In this document: one piece after another, positions 29,815 to 39,101 of the stretch
How positions within the stretch are numbered: position 1 is the stretch's first letter
How the letters are laid out: each line of letters begins with the position of its first letter
NCBI RefSeq assembly: GCF_020164745.1
Contig: NZ_JAIUGV010000016.1
Span: 60,111 to 124,110, forward strand
Length of the DNA: 64,000 nt
Source: Mesorhizobium sp. ES1-4
GTDB taxonomy: Bacteria; Pseudomonadota; Alphaproteobacteria; Rhizobiales; Rhizobiaceae
Reading direction: 5' to 3'
Notes under the pieces: generated by a model
Database searches by the model: none
Seen by the model: the letters and a program-made list of their open reading frames with translations, nothing else
What the model was told of the DNA's origin: nothing
Made by a program: the position numbers and the translations under genes

Positions 29815-30549
29815 ATGCGCGCCAACTACAAGATGCAACGCCTGTTCGTGCCCGATGACCTCGGACCAGACATCGAGTTCGAACCCGGCCAGCAGCAGAG
29901 CCATTATCTCCTGCATGTGCTGCGGTTGGCCGAAGGCGCCGAGATCCTTGTCTTCAATAGCCGCGACGGCGAATGGTCGGCGGCTATTTCAGCAAAATCA
30001 AAGCGGTCGGTTCGGCTGAAGGTACTGGCGCTGCAAAGACCGCAGCCGCCGCTGCCCGATCTCATCTACTGCTTCGCGCCGCTGAAGCAGGGCCGGCTCG
30101 ACTATCTCGTGCAGAAGGCAGTCGAGATGGGCGCCGGCATCCTGCAGCCGGTCATCACCCAGCATACGCAGGTGGCAAAGCCGTCGCTCGACCGCCTGCG
30201 TGCCAATGTCGTCGAGGCCGCCGAACAATGCGGCATCCTGGCGGTGCCGGAGGTTCGCGAGGCGGAAAAATTCGAGCGCCTGCTGACCGGCTGGGACAAG
30301 GAAAGGCGGCTGATCTTCTGCGACGAGGACGCTTCGACCAACAACCCACTGCCTGCCTTGCAGGCGGTAAAGGAGAAGAAGCTCGCCCTGCTGGTCGGGC
30401 CCGAGGGCGGCTTTTCCGACGAGGAGCGCAAGATGCTGCGGGCGCTCCCCTTCGTGACCGCCATTCCGCTCGGGCCACGTATCCTGCGTGCCGACACGGC
30501 TGCCGTGGCAGCACTTGCGGTGATGCAGGCAACAATTGGCGACTGGTAG
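29815..30549 (+). CDS. rsmE: 16S rRNA m3U1498 methyltransferase
   Basis: SPOUT-class RNA methyltransferase of 244 residues that modifies U1498 of 16S rRNA. The N-terminal PUA-like part starts QRLFVPDDL, and the C-terminal trefoil knot shows LLVGPEGGFSDEE and PLGPRILRADTAA, the SAM-binding RsmE signatures. Start ATG 29815; a frame from 29728 overlaps the preceding gene and is unlikely. RsmE next to a GshA gene is common in Rhizobiales, and gshA follows 145 bases downstream. Confidence 0.95.
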   Translation: MRANYKMQRLFVPDDLGPDIEFEPGQQQSHYLLHVLRLAEGAEILVFNSRDGEWSAAISAKSKRSVRLKVLALQRPQPPLPDLIYCFAPLKQGRLDYLVQKAVEMGAGILQPVITQHTQVAKPSLDRLRANVVEAAEQCGILAVPEVREAEKFERLLTGWDKERRLIFCDEDASTNNPLPALQAVKEKKLALLVGPEGGFSDEERKMLRALPFVTAIPLGPRILRADTAAVAALAVMQATIGDW

Positions 30550-30694
30550 GACATCGTCTCTTGCAAGAGGTGCTTGCCGGCCGTGGCCTTCAATTCCTCT
30601 TGACCTGTGGCTCAGGATTTTTCGCTTGATCGGCTACTGACATTTCGTCCATTTAGCGCCGGCGGTGGGTTCAACCGCCTTTGGGGGCTTGAAA

Positions 30695-32068
30695 ATGGCG
30701 CGCGACACAACCGATTTCCGGCCCATCGAAGGCATGGACGAACTCGTCGAGCACCTGGCCGAGGGCAACAAGCCGCGCGAAAAATGGCGCATCGGCACCG
30801 AGCACGAGAAATTCCCGTTCTATGTCGATGGCAATGCGCCGGTGCCGTACGGCGGCGAGCGCGGCATCCGCGCCATCCTTGAAGGCATGCAGAACAAGCT
30901 GGGCTGGGATCCGATCATGGACGACGGCCGCATCATCGGCCTGGTCGAGCCGACGGGCCAGGGGGCGATTTCGCTCGAGCCCGGCGGCCAGTTCGAGCTC
31001 TCCGGCGCGCCGCTGGAAACGATCCACCAGACCTGCCGAGAGGGCAATGCCCACCTGGCGCAGGTGCGCGAGATCGCCGAGCCGATGGGCATCCGCTTCC
31101 TCGGCCTCGGCGGCAGCCCGAAATGGTCGCTGGCAGAAACACCGAAAATGCCGAAGTCGCGCTATGAGATCATGACGCGCTACATGCCCAAGGTCGGCAC
31201 CAAGGGCCTCGACATGATGTACCGCACCTGCACGATCCAGGTTAACCTCGACTTCGAGAGCGAGGCCGACATGCGCCGCAAGATGCAGGTGTCGCTGAAA
31301 CTGCAGCCGCTGTCGACCGCGCTGTTCGCCAACTCGCCCTTCACAGACAGCCGTCCGAACGGGCTGCAGAGCTGGCGCGGCGATATCTGGCGCGACACCG
31401 ACAACCAGCGCTCGGGGCTGCTCGAATTCTGCTTCTCACCCGATTTCGGTTTCGCCGATTATGTCGAATGGGCGCTCGACGTGCCGATGTATTTCGTCAT
31501 CCGCGACGGCCGCTACCACGACATGACGCATATCACCTTCCGCCAGTTCATGGCCGGAGCCGCGCGCAACGAGGTGCCGGACGGGCTGCCGACCATGGGC
31601 GATTGGGCGAACCATCTGTCGACGCTGTTTCCGGACGTGCGGCTGAAGCGGTTCCTGGAAATGCGCGGCGCCGATGGCGGCCCCTGGCGGCGCATCTGCG
31701 CGCTGCCGGCCTTCTGGGTCGGGCTGCTCTACGACGAGGCGGCGCTCGACGCGGCCGAGGCGTTGACGTCGAGTTGGAGCTACAAGGAAGTGCTGGCCAT
31801 GCGCAACACCGTGCCCGAACTCGGCATTTCCGCGCCGTTCCGCAACACGACGCTGCGCGAGATCGCGCGCGACGTCATGGCCATTTCGCGCACTGGGCTG
31901 AAGAACCGCGGCAGGAAGAACCGCGACGGCTACGATGAAACCTCGTTCCTCAACACGCTCGACGAGGTCGTGGCGCGTGGCACCACCAGCGCCGAGGAGA
32001 TGCTGTCGGCCTATCACACGCGCTGGGGCGGCTCGATCGAGCCCGTATTCATGGAATATGCCTACTAA
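30695..32068 (+). CDS. gshA: Glutamate-cysteine ligase, plant/alphaproteobacterial type
   Basis: First step of glutathione synthesis: ATP-dependent joining of glutamate and cysteine. The 457-residue protein belongs to the plant-like GCL2/GCS class, seen from WRIGTEHEKFPFY near the start, SLEPGGQFELSGAP, TIQVNLDFESEADMRRK and GLLEFCFS. Start ATG 30695. It is downstream of rsmE on the same strand. Normal length and no missing blocks were noticed. Confidence 0.96.
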   Translation: MARDTTDFRPIEGMDELVEHLAEGNKPREKWRIGTEHEKFPFYVDGNAPVPYGGERGIRAILEGMQNKLGWDPIMDDGRIIGLVEPTGQGAISLEPGGQFELSGAPLETIHQTCREGNAHLAQVREIAEPMGIRFLGLGGSPKWSLAETPKMPKSRYEIMTRYMPKVGTKGLDMMYRTCTIQVNLDFESEADMRRKMQVSLKLQPLSTALFANSPFTDSRPNGLQSWRGDIWRDTDNQRSGLLEFCFSPDFGFADYVEWALDVPMYFVIRDGRYHDMTHITFRQFMAGAARNEVPDGLPTMGDWANHLSTLFPDVRLKRFLEMRGADGGPWRRICALPAFWVGLLYDEAALDAAEALTSSWSYKEVLAMRNTVPELGISAPFRNTTLREIARDVMAISRTGLKNRGRKNRDGYDETSFLNTLDEVVARGTTSAEEMLSAYHTRWGGSIEPVFMEYAY

Positions 32069-32158
32069 CCCCGGGCGCTAGCGAGCGGCAAAAGCCGCTT
32101 CAATCGGGCCTTGAAACGAATTAGGCTCTTTTCCGAGGATTTCCCGGAGGAGAAGCCG

Positions 32159-33172
32159 ATGCCCACCTTGTTCGACATGCTCACGCAGGCCCAGAACGGC
32201 AACGGCATGCAGGTGCTTGCCCAGCAATACGGGCTTTCGCTGCAGCAGACGCAGGCGGCGGTCGCCGCGCTGCTGCCGGCCTTTTCACAAGGGTTGCAAC
32301 GCAACACCGCCGACCCCTATGGGCTCGGGGCCTTCATGACGGCGATGGCGAGCGGCCAGCACGCCAAGTATTTCGAGGACGCGACGCGCGCCTTCTCGCC
32401 GCAAGGCGTAGACGAGGGCAACGGCATTCTGGGACATCTGTTCGGTTCGAAGGATTTGTCGCGCGCCGTGGCCAGCCAGGCAGCGCAGGCGAGCGGCGTC
32501 AGCCAGCAGGTGCTGCAGCAGATGCTGCCCGCGATCGCGTCGATGGTGATGGGCGGACTGTTCAAGCAGACGACAAATCAGATGCAGGCCGCGGCTTGTC
32601 TTGGTGGTGGCGGCAACAATCCACTTGGCGAGATCATCGAGCAAATGATGCGGCAAAGCGGCATGCAGGCGCCGCAACAGCGTCAGGCGCCGCCGCCTCA
32701 GAACCCCATGGACAACCCGCTCGGCAAGGTCTTGCAGGACATGTTCGGCGGCGGCTCGGCGCAACCGCAAAGCCAGCCGCAGCCGGCTCCCAATCCTTAC
32801 GGCGACAACCCACTCGGCAAGGCCTTGCAGGACATGTTCGGCGGCGGCTCGGCGCAGCAACCACAAAGCCGGCCCCAGCCCCAGCAGCCACAGAGCCCCT
32901 ACGGCGACAACCCGCTAGGGAAAATCTTCGAGGAGATGCTGCGGCAAGGTGGAGGCCTGCCCGGCGGACAGCCGGCGCCACAACCTCAAGCGCCGCAGCC
33001 GCAGCAACGCCAGGCACCACAGCAGCAGGCCAATCCGAGCGGGCGACCAAGGAGCCCCTTCGACGACATTTTCGGCAAGATGTTCGAGACCGGCGCCCAG
33101 CAGCGTGACGAGTACCAGAAGGGCATGGAAACCATCTTCGACCAGTTCAAGCGCGACATGGACCGGCGATAG
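32159..33172 (+). CDS. DUF937 domain protein with NPLGK repeats
   Basis: Protein of 337 residues. The first 150 residues form a DUF937 domain (MPTLFDMLTQAQNG, LLPAFSQGLQRN, GHLFGSKDLSRAV). The second half is Gln/Pro-rich and low complexity, carrying at least four spaced copies of a short amphipathic unit, NPLG(K/E)xxx(Q/E)(D/E)M, at about 160-270, with a degenerate fifth (DIFGKMFETG) near the C-terminus. Start ATG 32159 after CGGAGGAGAAGCC. Function unknown; DUF937 proteins relate to YidB. The repeats may act as a multivalent binding tail. Confidence 0.85.
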   Translation: MPTLFDMLTQAQNGNGMQVLAQQYGLSLQQTQAAVAALLPAFSQGLQRNTADPYGLGAFMTAMASGQHAKYFEDATRAFSPQGVDEGNGILGHLFGSKDLSRAVASQAAQASGVSQQVLQQMLPAIASMVMGGLFKQTTNQMQAAACLGGGGNNPLGEIIEQMMRQSGMQAPQQRQAPPPQNPMDNPLGKVLQDMFGGGSAQPQSQPQPAPNPYGDNPLGKALQDMFGGGSAQQPQSRPQPQQPQSPYGDNPLGKIFEEMLRQGGGLPGGQPAPQPQAPQPQQRQAPQQQANPSGRPRSPFDDIFGKMFETGAQQRDEYQKGMETIFDQFKRDMDRR

Positions 33173-33194
33173 CCGCCCGGCCTTCAGAAGCCCT

Positions 33195-33228
33195 TAAAAG
33201 AAAAGCCCGGTCCTTGGGAGGACCGGGC
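33195..33228 (-). terminator. Terminator of the DUF1127 transcript
   Basis: Perfect 9-bp stem (GCCCGGTCC with GGACCGGGC, six-base loop). Read on the minus strand it is followed by TTTTCTTTTAA, so it ends the minus-strand DUF1127 transcript about 105 bases beyond the stop. Confidence 0.8.
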
Positions 33229-33333
33229 AGCGTGCAGGCAGGCCGGCGGGGAACCGGCAGGGAGTGGGGAGCCTGCATGAACCTTGGTCGCGCCGAACCG
33301 CAAAAAGGTTCAACGGGACCGCAACTGAATCAA

Positions 33334-33624
33334 TCAGGCCACCTTGCGGGCGATATCCTCGATCGTTTCCACACGATCGCTGGCGATCTCACGCAGGATC
33401 GCCGTCGGGTCGCGCCCAAACGGCACGTCGATTGCGACATGCAGGTCGGCGCGCGTCAGGCCGATATCGGCCAGCTCGGCGTCCGACATCTCGCCAAGGC
33501 GGTAGAAGGCGCGGCGGTTTTTCCAGGCGCGGTAGGCGTTTGAGACCGTGTTGGCCACGCGCGTCGCAACGGCCGGACGCGAGGTGATGCGCGAGGTCTC
33601 GGTGGCGAAATCGATCGTGGTCAT
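33334..33624 (-). CDS. DUF1127 (YjiS-like) small protein
   Basis: Protein of 96 residues. The DUF1127 signature is at about 31-60: YRAWKNRRAFYRLGEMSDAE, followed by LADIGLTRADL. Such small arginine-rich proteins in rhizobia and Brucella are linked to RNA turnover, phosphate and C/N metabolism, but no activity follows from the sequence. The start is ATG 33624 with GGAGACCG upstream; a longer frame to 33735 overlaps the promoter of the divergent LysR gene. A clear terminator follows, so it is monocistronic. Confidence 0.88.
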   Translation of the reverse strand: MTTIDFATETSRITSRPAVATRVANTVSNAYRAWKNRRAFYRLGEMSDAELADIGLTRADLHVAIDVPFGRDPTAILREIASDRVETIEDIARKVA

Positions 33625-33802
33625 GTCGGTCTCCTTCAGACTCGAACGGACGAAACCCGACGGTCGGCGCTGGCGACAGCGGCCGTTCCGGCTTCGATTC
33701 ACATGCCTTTCATGTGGACAATGCCAATTTGCCATCGGCCGATTGATTAATCCAACGAATGTTTCTAATCCTAGGCATCAACACTAGTGATGGATTGGAC
33801 CG

Positions 33803-34759
33803 ATGAAAGCGCCGCTTGATCTGGATCAGTTGCAGACCTTCATCTCGATTGCCGACACCGGCAGCTTCACGCGCGCGGCCGAAGAAGTGCACCGCACCCA
33901 GTCGGCGGTGTCGATGCAGATGCGCCGGCTGGAGGAACGGATCGGCAAGCCGCTGTTCGAGAAGGAGGGGCGCAGCAACAGGCTGACGGAGGAAGGCGAC
34001 AAGCTGCTCTCCTACGCAAGGCGGCTGCTCTATCTCAACCGCGAAACGCTCGCTGCATTCGACGACCAGCGGCTCGAAGGCACGATCCGCATCGGCACGC
34101 CGGACGACTATGCCGACCGTTTCCTGCCCGAGATCATGGCACGGTTCACGCGCTCCAATCCGCGCGTCGAACTGACCGTCATCTGCGAGCCGACGCCGGG
34201 GCTGGTCGAGCATATCAAGCGCGGCAATCTCGACCTCGCGCTGGTGACGCACAACGATGTGCGCGGCCAATCGGAAGTGGTGCGGCGCGAACCGCTGCTG
34301 TGGGTCACCTCGGCCAACCACGCGACGCACGAGCAGGAAACCCTGCCGATGGCCTTCGGCCGGCCGAACTGCATCTGGCGGCGCGCCGCCGTCGACGTGC
34401 TGGACCAGCAGAACCGCGACTATCGCATCCTGTTCACCAGCTTCTCGGCGACCGTGATCGCCGCGGCCGTGCTGTCCGGCCTGGCGATCTCGGTGCTGCC
34501 GGAATGCGCGCTCAGGCCAGGCATGAGGGTGCTGGGCGAAGCCGACGGCTTTGGCGCCCTGCCCGACTGCCGCATCGGCATCATGCGCGGCCAGACCTCG
34601 CGGCCGGAGATCGTCGATGCGCTTGCCCGGCATATTTCGGAAAGCCTGGACAACATCTCGATCCCGCTTGGCGAGGAAACGGGGACGTTCGACTTCGCCG
34701 CCCTAGCCTTCGCCAAGATGAAGCGGCCAAGGCCGAACCAGATCCTGCCGGGCTGGTAG
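33803..34759 (+). CDS. LysR-type regulator, LrhA/PecT-like
   Basis: Transcription factor of 318 residues. Helix-turn-helix at about 8-66 (FTRAAEEVHRTQSAVSMQMR) and a sensor domain that keeps the IRIGTPDDYADRFLPEI start seen in the LrhA/HexA branch, which often controls motility or surface properties. Start ATG 33803. It is divergent from the DUF1127 gene across 178 bases and may regulate it. The inducer is unknown. Confidence 0.88.
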   Translation: MKAPLDLDQLQTFISIADTGSFTRAAEEVHRTQSAVSMQMRRLEERIGKPLFEKEGRSNRLTEEGDKLLSYARRLLYLNRETLAAFDDQRLEGTIRIGTPDDYADRFLPEIMARFTRSNPRVELTVICEPTPGLVEHIKRGNLDLALVTHNDVRGQSEVVRREPLLWVTSANHATHEQETLPMAFGRPNCIWRRAAVDVLDQQNRDYRILFTSFSATVIAAAVLSGLAISVLPECALRPGMRVLGEADGFGALPDCRIGIMRGQTSRPEIVDALARHISESLDNISIPLGEETGTFDFAALAFAKMKRPRPNQILPGW

Positions 34760-34823
34760 GGAGATCCAAGGCCGTCCGAGAGGACGCCTTGACGCCGGCG
34801 CCCAACCAACCCCCAATCGGCCG

Positions 34824-36455
34824 ATGAGCGAAGCAGCATCCGAATCACGCACCAACGCCACCGAATACACGGTGAGCGAAATATCGGGCGCGCTGAAGCG
34901 CACGGTCGAGGACGTCTTCGGCAATGTGCGGGTGCGCGGCGAAATCTCCGGCTACCGCGGCCCACACTCCTCCGGCCATGCCTATTTCGCGCTGAAGGAC
35001 GATCGCGCCCGGCTCGACGCCGTGGTGTGGAAGGGCACGATGAGCCGGCTGAAATTCCGTCCCGAGGAAGGGATGGAGGTCATCGCCACAGGCAAGCTCA
35101 CCACCTATCCCGGCAAATCCAACTACCAGATCGTCATCGACAATCTGGAGCCGGCCGGAGCCGGCGCGCTGATGGCGCTGCTGGAGGAACGCAAGCGCCG
35201 GCTGCAGGCGGAAGGGCTTTTCGATGCCGGCCGCAAGCGCCGGCTGCCGTTCATGCCGCGCGTCATCGGGGTCGTCACCTCGCCGACCGGATCCGTCATC
35301 CGCGACATCATCCACCGCATCAAGGACCGCTTTCCGCTGCACGTGCTTGTCTGGCCGGTGCGCGTGCAGGGCGATACCGCGAGCGCGGAAGTGACCAATG
35401 CCGTTACCGGCTTCAACGCACTGGCATGGGATGGCGGCATCCAGCGCCCGGACCTGCTGATCGTCGCACGCGGCGGCGGCAGCCTGGAGGATCTGTGGGG
35501 CTTCAACGACGAGGCACTCGCCCGCGCCGTCGCCGCCTCGGGCATTCCGGTGATTTCGGCTGTGGGGCACGAAACCGACTGGACGCTGATCGACCTTGTC
35601 GCGGATGTGCGGGCGCCGACACCGACGGGCGCGGCCGAGATCGCCGTGCCGGTCAAGGCTGACCTCGAGGCGACGCTGGCCAGTCTCGGCGCGCGGCTCA
35701 AGGCCGCTGTGCTGCGCAATTTCGAACGCAAGCGACAGGCAGCCCGTGCGGCGGCGCGCGCGCTGCCCTCACCCGACCAATTGCTGGCGCTGCCGCGGCG
35801 GCGCCTGGACGAGGCGACGTCGAGGCTCGGTCGTGGCCTGATGGTTTCCACCGAGCGCAAGCGGGCACGATTTTTCGCCGTAAAACTGACGCCGGCAATG
35901 CTGTCTCAGCGGATTGCCGAGGCACGGCGCACCAATGACCGCAATCTTTTGCGGGCGCAGGGCGCACTGCGCACCCTGGCGAAAAGCCGGCGCGCAGAGC
36001 TCAATCGTGCCGCCGATCAGTTGCCGAAATGCGCCAAGGCGTCGTTGCAGCGTCACAGGCAGCAACTGGCTTTGCTGCAGGGCCGCATCACGATCGAGCC
36101 GACAGCCCGGCGGCAACGTGTGCAGAGGGATTTGCTGACGGCTTTGACGAGACGCGGCGGCCAGGCGATGCTGCTCAGGCTGGAGCGGCTACGCGGCCGC
36201 ATCGTCCAGGCCGACCGGCTGATGGCGACGCTTTCGCACAAGGCCGTTCTCGCGCGCGGCTTCGCGCTGGTGAAGGATGCCGACGGTGCCGTCATCAAGC
36301 AGGCCGCCGACGTGACGTCGGGGATGGCGCTTTCGCTGGAGTTCGCCGATGGTACGGCGGATGCGGTGGCCACCAGCGGCGCGGCGCGGCCAAAGCCCGC
36401 CGCCAGGCCGGCGGCAAAGGCTAGAGAACCCGGCAATCAGGGATCCTTGTTCTGA
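34824..36455 (+). CDS. xseA: Exodeoxyribonuclease VII large subunit
   Basis: Catalytic subunit of ExoVII, a single-strand DNA exonuclease used in repair. The 543-residue protein has an N-terminal OB fold (about 12-110), then the nuclease domain with VITSPTGSVIRDI-like sequence (VVTSPTGSVIRDII), ARGGGSLEDLWGFND and SAVGHETDWTLIDLVAD, and a long coiled C-terminal region. The C-terminal tail is Ala/Lys rich. The small subunit XseB is not in the window. The next gene starts four bases later. Confidence 0.96.
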   Translation: MSEAASESRTNATEYTVSEISGALKRTVEDVFGNVRVRGEISGYRGPHSSGHAYFALKDDRARLDAVVWKGTMSRLKFRPEEGMEVIATGKLTTYPGKSNYQIVIDNLEPAGAGALMALLEERKRRLQAEGLFDAGRKRRLPFMPRVIGVVTSPTGSVIRDIIHRIKDRFPLHVLVWPVRVQGDTASAEVTNAVTGFNALAWDGGIQRPDLLIVARGGGSLEDLWGFNDEALARAVAASGIPVISAVGHETDWTLIDLVADVRAPTPTGAAEIAVPVKADLEATLASLGARLKAAVLRNFERKRQAARAAARALPSPDQLLALPRRRLDEATSRLGRGLMVSTERKRARFFAVKLTPAMLSQRIAEARRTNDRNLLRAQGALRTLAKSRRAELNRAADQLPKCAKASLQRHRQQLALLQGRITIEPTARRQRVQRDLLTALTRRGGQAMLLRLERLRGRIVQADRLMATLSHKAVLARGFALVKDADGAVIKQAADVTSGMALSLEFADGTADAVATSGAARPKPAARPAAKAREPGNQGSLF

Positions 36456-36459
36456 GAGC

Positions 36460-37578
36460 ATGACCGACAATCCACACCATATGGCAACGCCGTCCGGCAA
36501 GCCGCGCGCGCGGGGCTTCAATATCGGCTTCGACGGAACGCCCGGGCCGTTCAATGCGATCACCGACGTGTCCGGGGTCGCGGTCGGTTATGCGACGCTG
36601 ATATCGGGCGATGGCGCGCTCGTCGTCGGCAAGGGACCGGTCCGCACCGGTGTCACCGCGATCCTGCCCAGGTTGCGTGCCGAGTTGGCGACGCCGGTGT
36701 TCGCCGGCATTTTCAGCCAGAACGGCAATGGCGAGCTGACCGGCTCGCATATTATCGAGGAAACCGGCGCCTTCAACTTCCCGATCACCATCACCAACAC
36801 GCATTCCTGCGGCGTTTCGCGTGACGGCACGCTGCGCTGGATGAACCAGGTGCTGCCGGCCGCGATCGACAGCGCCTGGGGCTTGCCGGTGGCGGCGGAG
36901 ACCTATGACGGCTTTCTCAACGACATCAACGGCCACCACCTGACGTCAGAGCACGTCGCCCAAGCCCTTGACGGCGCCGCCAGCGGACCGATCGAGGAAG
37001 GTAGCGTCGGCGGTGGCACCGGCATGATCACCTTCGGCTTCAAGGCGGGGTCCGGCACAGCCTCGCGCATCGTCGCATGGCAAGGGCGCACCTACACGGT
37101 CGGCGCCTTTGTACAGTCGAATTTCGGCAAGCGGCACAATTTCACCATTCGCGGCCTGCGTGCTCAATCCGAACTCAACGAACCGGCTATCCGCGAAGCC
37201 ACGTCGCGCGCGGAAAAGGGCTCGATCATCGCCGTGATCGCGACCGACGCGCCTTTCCTGCCACACCAGATGAAGCGGCTGGCCCGCCGTGTACCGCTCG
37301 GCGTCGCCATGACCGGGGGCTTTGGCTATCACAGTTCGGGCGACATCTTCCTCGCCTTCTCGACGGCCAATCCTGCCGCGGCGCTGGGGCCGACTGGCCG
37401 CCTCGCCAGCGCCGATTTCATTCCCGATGTGGACATCGACCCGTTCTTCGATGCGGTGATCCAGACGGTGGAGGAATCGATCCTCAACGCCCTTGTCGCC
37501 AATCACGATATGACCGGTCGCGACGGCAATTTCGTGCCTGCGCTGCCGAAAGCGTGGCTTAGGGAAAAATTTGGCTGA
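36460..37578 (+). CDS. P1 family peptidase (DmpA-like aminopeptidase)
   Basis: N-terminal nucleophile hydrolase of the DmpA/P1 family, 372 residues, predicted to cleave itself into two chains and act as an aminopeptidase or amidase. Visible family segments are NAITDVSGVAVGYATL, THSCGVSRDGTL, EGSVGGGTGMITF and GSGTASR, the last resembling the region of the self-cleavage site. Start ATG 36460, four bases after xseA, which suggests coupled translation despite unrelated roles. Substrate unknown. Confidence 0.88.
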   Translation: MTDNPHHMATPSGKPRARGFNIGFDGTPGPFNAITDVSGVAVGYATLISGDGALVVGKGPVRTGVTAILPRLRAELATPVFAGIFSQNGNGELTGSHIIEETGAFNFPITITNTHSCGVSRDGTLRWMNQVLPAAIDSAWGLPVAAETYDGFLNDINGHHLTSEHVAQALDGAASGPIEEGSVGGGTGMITFGFKAGSGTASRIVAWQGRTYTVGAFVQSNFGKRHNFTIRGLRAQSELNEPAIREATSRAEKGSIIAVIATDAPFLPHQMKRLARRVPLGVAMTGGFGYHSSGDIFLAFSTANPAAALGPTGRLASADFIPDVDIDPFFDAVIQTVEESILNALVANHDMTGRDGNFVPALPKAWLREKFG

Positions 37579-37586
37579 GAGGGACG

Positions 37587-37617
37587 GCTGAAACGAAAAC
37601 GCGGGCCGAAGCCCGCG
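37587..37617 (-). terminator. Terminator of the DUF768 gene
   Basis: Stem CGCGGGC/GCCCGCG with a CGAA/TTCG tetraloop. On the minus strand it is followed by GTTTTCGTTTC, so it ends the DUF768 transcript; it also lies past the convergent peptidase stop. Confidence 0.75.
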
Positions 37618-37640
37618 GGTCTCCAACAGGGTTACGGGAA

Positions 37641-37889
37641 TTATTCCGCGGCTTTGCCGGGAGCCTGGTCTTCGTCGGCCTCGGCCGCTTCCTCGAGCCG
37701 GGAAGCGATCAATTCCTGGATATCGCCGACTTCCTCCTGGATGTCCTCCAGCGGTATGCCGACCTCGGCTGCCTTGGCCGCGCATTCCTTGGCCAGCGTC
37801 TCGGCCTGCTTCTCGATTCTGGCGTGGGACTGGCAATGGACCTTTTCGCCGATCCATCCCCGCAAGAACTCGATCGCGTGTTCACTCAT
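37641..37889 (-). CDS. DUF768-like small rhizobial protein
   Basis: Acidic helical protein of 82 residues, starting MSEHAIEFLRGWIGEKVHC, with ALA/GLU-rich helices and a tail of acidic residues. The N-terminal pattern resembles DUF768, a family almost confined to Mesorhizobium. Start ATG 37889 with AGGGAAC upstream; the in-frame extension to 38096 has no site. A terminator follows the stop. Function unknown. Confidence 0.7.
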   Translation of the reverse strand: MSEHAIEFLRGWIGEKVHCQSHARIEKQAETLAKECAAKAAEVGIPLEDIQEEVGDIQELIASRLEEAAEADEDQAPGKAAE

Positions 37890-38289
37890 GCTGCTGTTCC
37901 CTGGCGGCAAGGCCGGTTGGTAATCATAAACGTCTGCTTCCCGCGAAGGACGCATGCTCCCATTCCAGCCGAGTCGCGGCCAGCCGGCAAGCCGAAGCCG
38001 ACCAGGGTCCACAGAGACGAAGGAAATCGAGAGGTTAAGGGCATTTTCTGATTCTGAAGGACTGTACCGTTGGCGGGATCTGCCCGCTCCGAGCAATTGC
38101 TTCTACCTTTTACGGCTTCCAGTCCGTTTCGTATCTTCACGGCTGCCGCTGCAGCCATCTTGTGACGTTACGCTTCAAGGCGCGAGCCATCGAAGCCGCC
38201 GCTATATAGTGACATCCTCCTACGATGTCGACTCTCCTCAAGGCCCGTGCACACGAGCCATGCAAGGCTCGCATGGATGGCTGACACGG

Positions 38290-38979
38290 TCAGAAGTTTT
38301 CGACCCAGGGCCTGAGCTCCATTTCCCACGTCCAGGCGCTGCGGTGCTGGCGGTGGATGGCAAGATAAGCCTCGGCGATAGCATCCGGCGAGAGCCGGCG
38401 ATCCGACGGCCCGGGCTCCTGTCCGGAAGCGGCCGAGGCGATGGCCCCGTCGATGATGAAATGCGCGACGTGGATGTTCTTGGGCGCCAGTTCACGGGCC
38501 ATCGACTGGGCCAGACCGCGCAACGCGAATTTGGGCATCGCAAAACCGGCGGAGCCGGCGAACCCCTTCACGCTTGCCGTTGCTCCGGTGAAGAGGATCG
38601 ACCCTGCCCCTTGCGCGATCAGCCGGCGGGCCGCCTGCTGGCCGACCAGGAACCCGCCATAGGCCCCCACCAGCAGCGACTGACGGACCGCCTCGGGATC
38701 GAGTTCGTCGATCGGACCACGGGCGCGGCCGCTGGCGTTGAAAACCACCAGGGAAAGCGGACCAGCCTGGTCGGCGACATCGAACAGACGCTCCACCGAC
38801 GCTGGATCCGAGACATCCGTCGCCACGGCCAACGCGCCGGTTTGCGCCTGCAATGCATGGAGCTTCTCGATGTTTCGGGCGGCCAGCACGACGTGAAACC
38901 CCTCCCTGGCGAGAAGGCGCGCGAGCGAGGCGCTCAAGCCGGAGCCCGCCCCGGCAATGACGGCGACGTTGGATGTCAT
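38290..38979 (-). CDS. SDR-fold protein with Phe in place of the catalytic Tyr
   Basis: Rossmann-fold protein of 229 residues related to short-chain dehydrogenases. The cofactor loop is AGAGSGLSASLA (not the classical TGxxxGxG), NASG replaces NNAG, and the active site reads GFAMPKFAL, with Phe at the Tyr of YxxxK while the Lys is kept. The serine position is in FTGATAS. I recall a sizeable subfamily with this change, so it is probably inherited and not a recent mutation. Classical reductase chemistry is doubtful. Start ATG 38979. Confidence 0.85.
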   Translation of the reverse strand: MTSNVAVIAGAGSGLSASLARLLAREGFHVVLAARNIEKLHALQAQTGALAVATDVSDPASVERLFDVADQAGPLSLVVFNASGRARGPIDELDPEAVRQSLLVGAYGGFLVGQQAARRLIAQGAGSILFTGATASVKGFAGSAGFAMPKFALRGLAQSMARELAPKNIHVAHFIIDGAIASAASGQEPGPSDRRLSPDAIAEAYLAIHRQHRSAWTWEMELRPWVENF

Positions 38980-39065
38980 AAGACCTCTCCTTCTTCCACT
39001 GATTGCAACGACTGATACCTATCGAAGTCTGCCGGATCAGCGGCGCACCGGCAACGCGCAGGGCG

Positions 39066-39101
39066 GAAAGAAAAATGGCCGGGCGCCAAACGGCCCGGCC
39101 A
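39066..39101 (-). terminator. Rho-independent terminator of the candidate sRNA
   Basis: TGGCCGGGC/GCCCGGCCA stem around an eight-base loop; on the minus strand it is followed by TTTTTCTTTC. No protein gene lies upstream on that strand within 250 bases, so it points to a short untranslated transcript. Confidence 0.75.

Noticed and set aside
32090..32110. AGCGGC/GCCGCT hairpin after gshA, considered as a terminator
   Set aside because: Short stem and no T-run; too weak to support.
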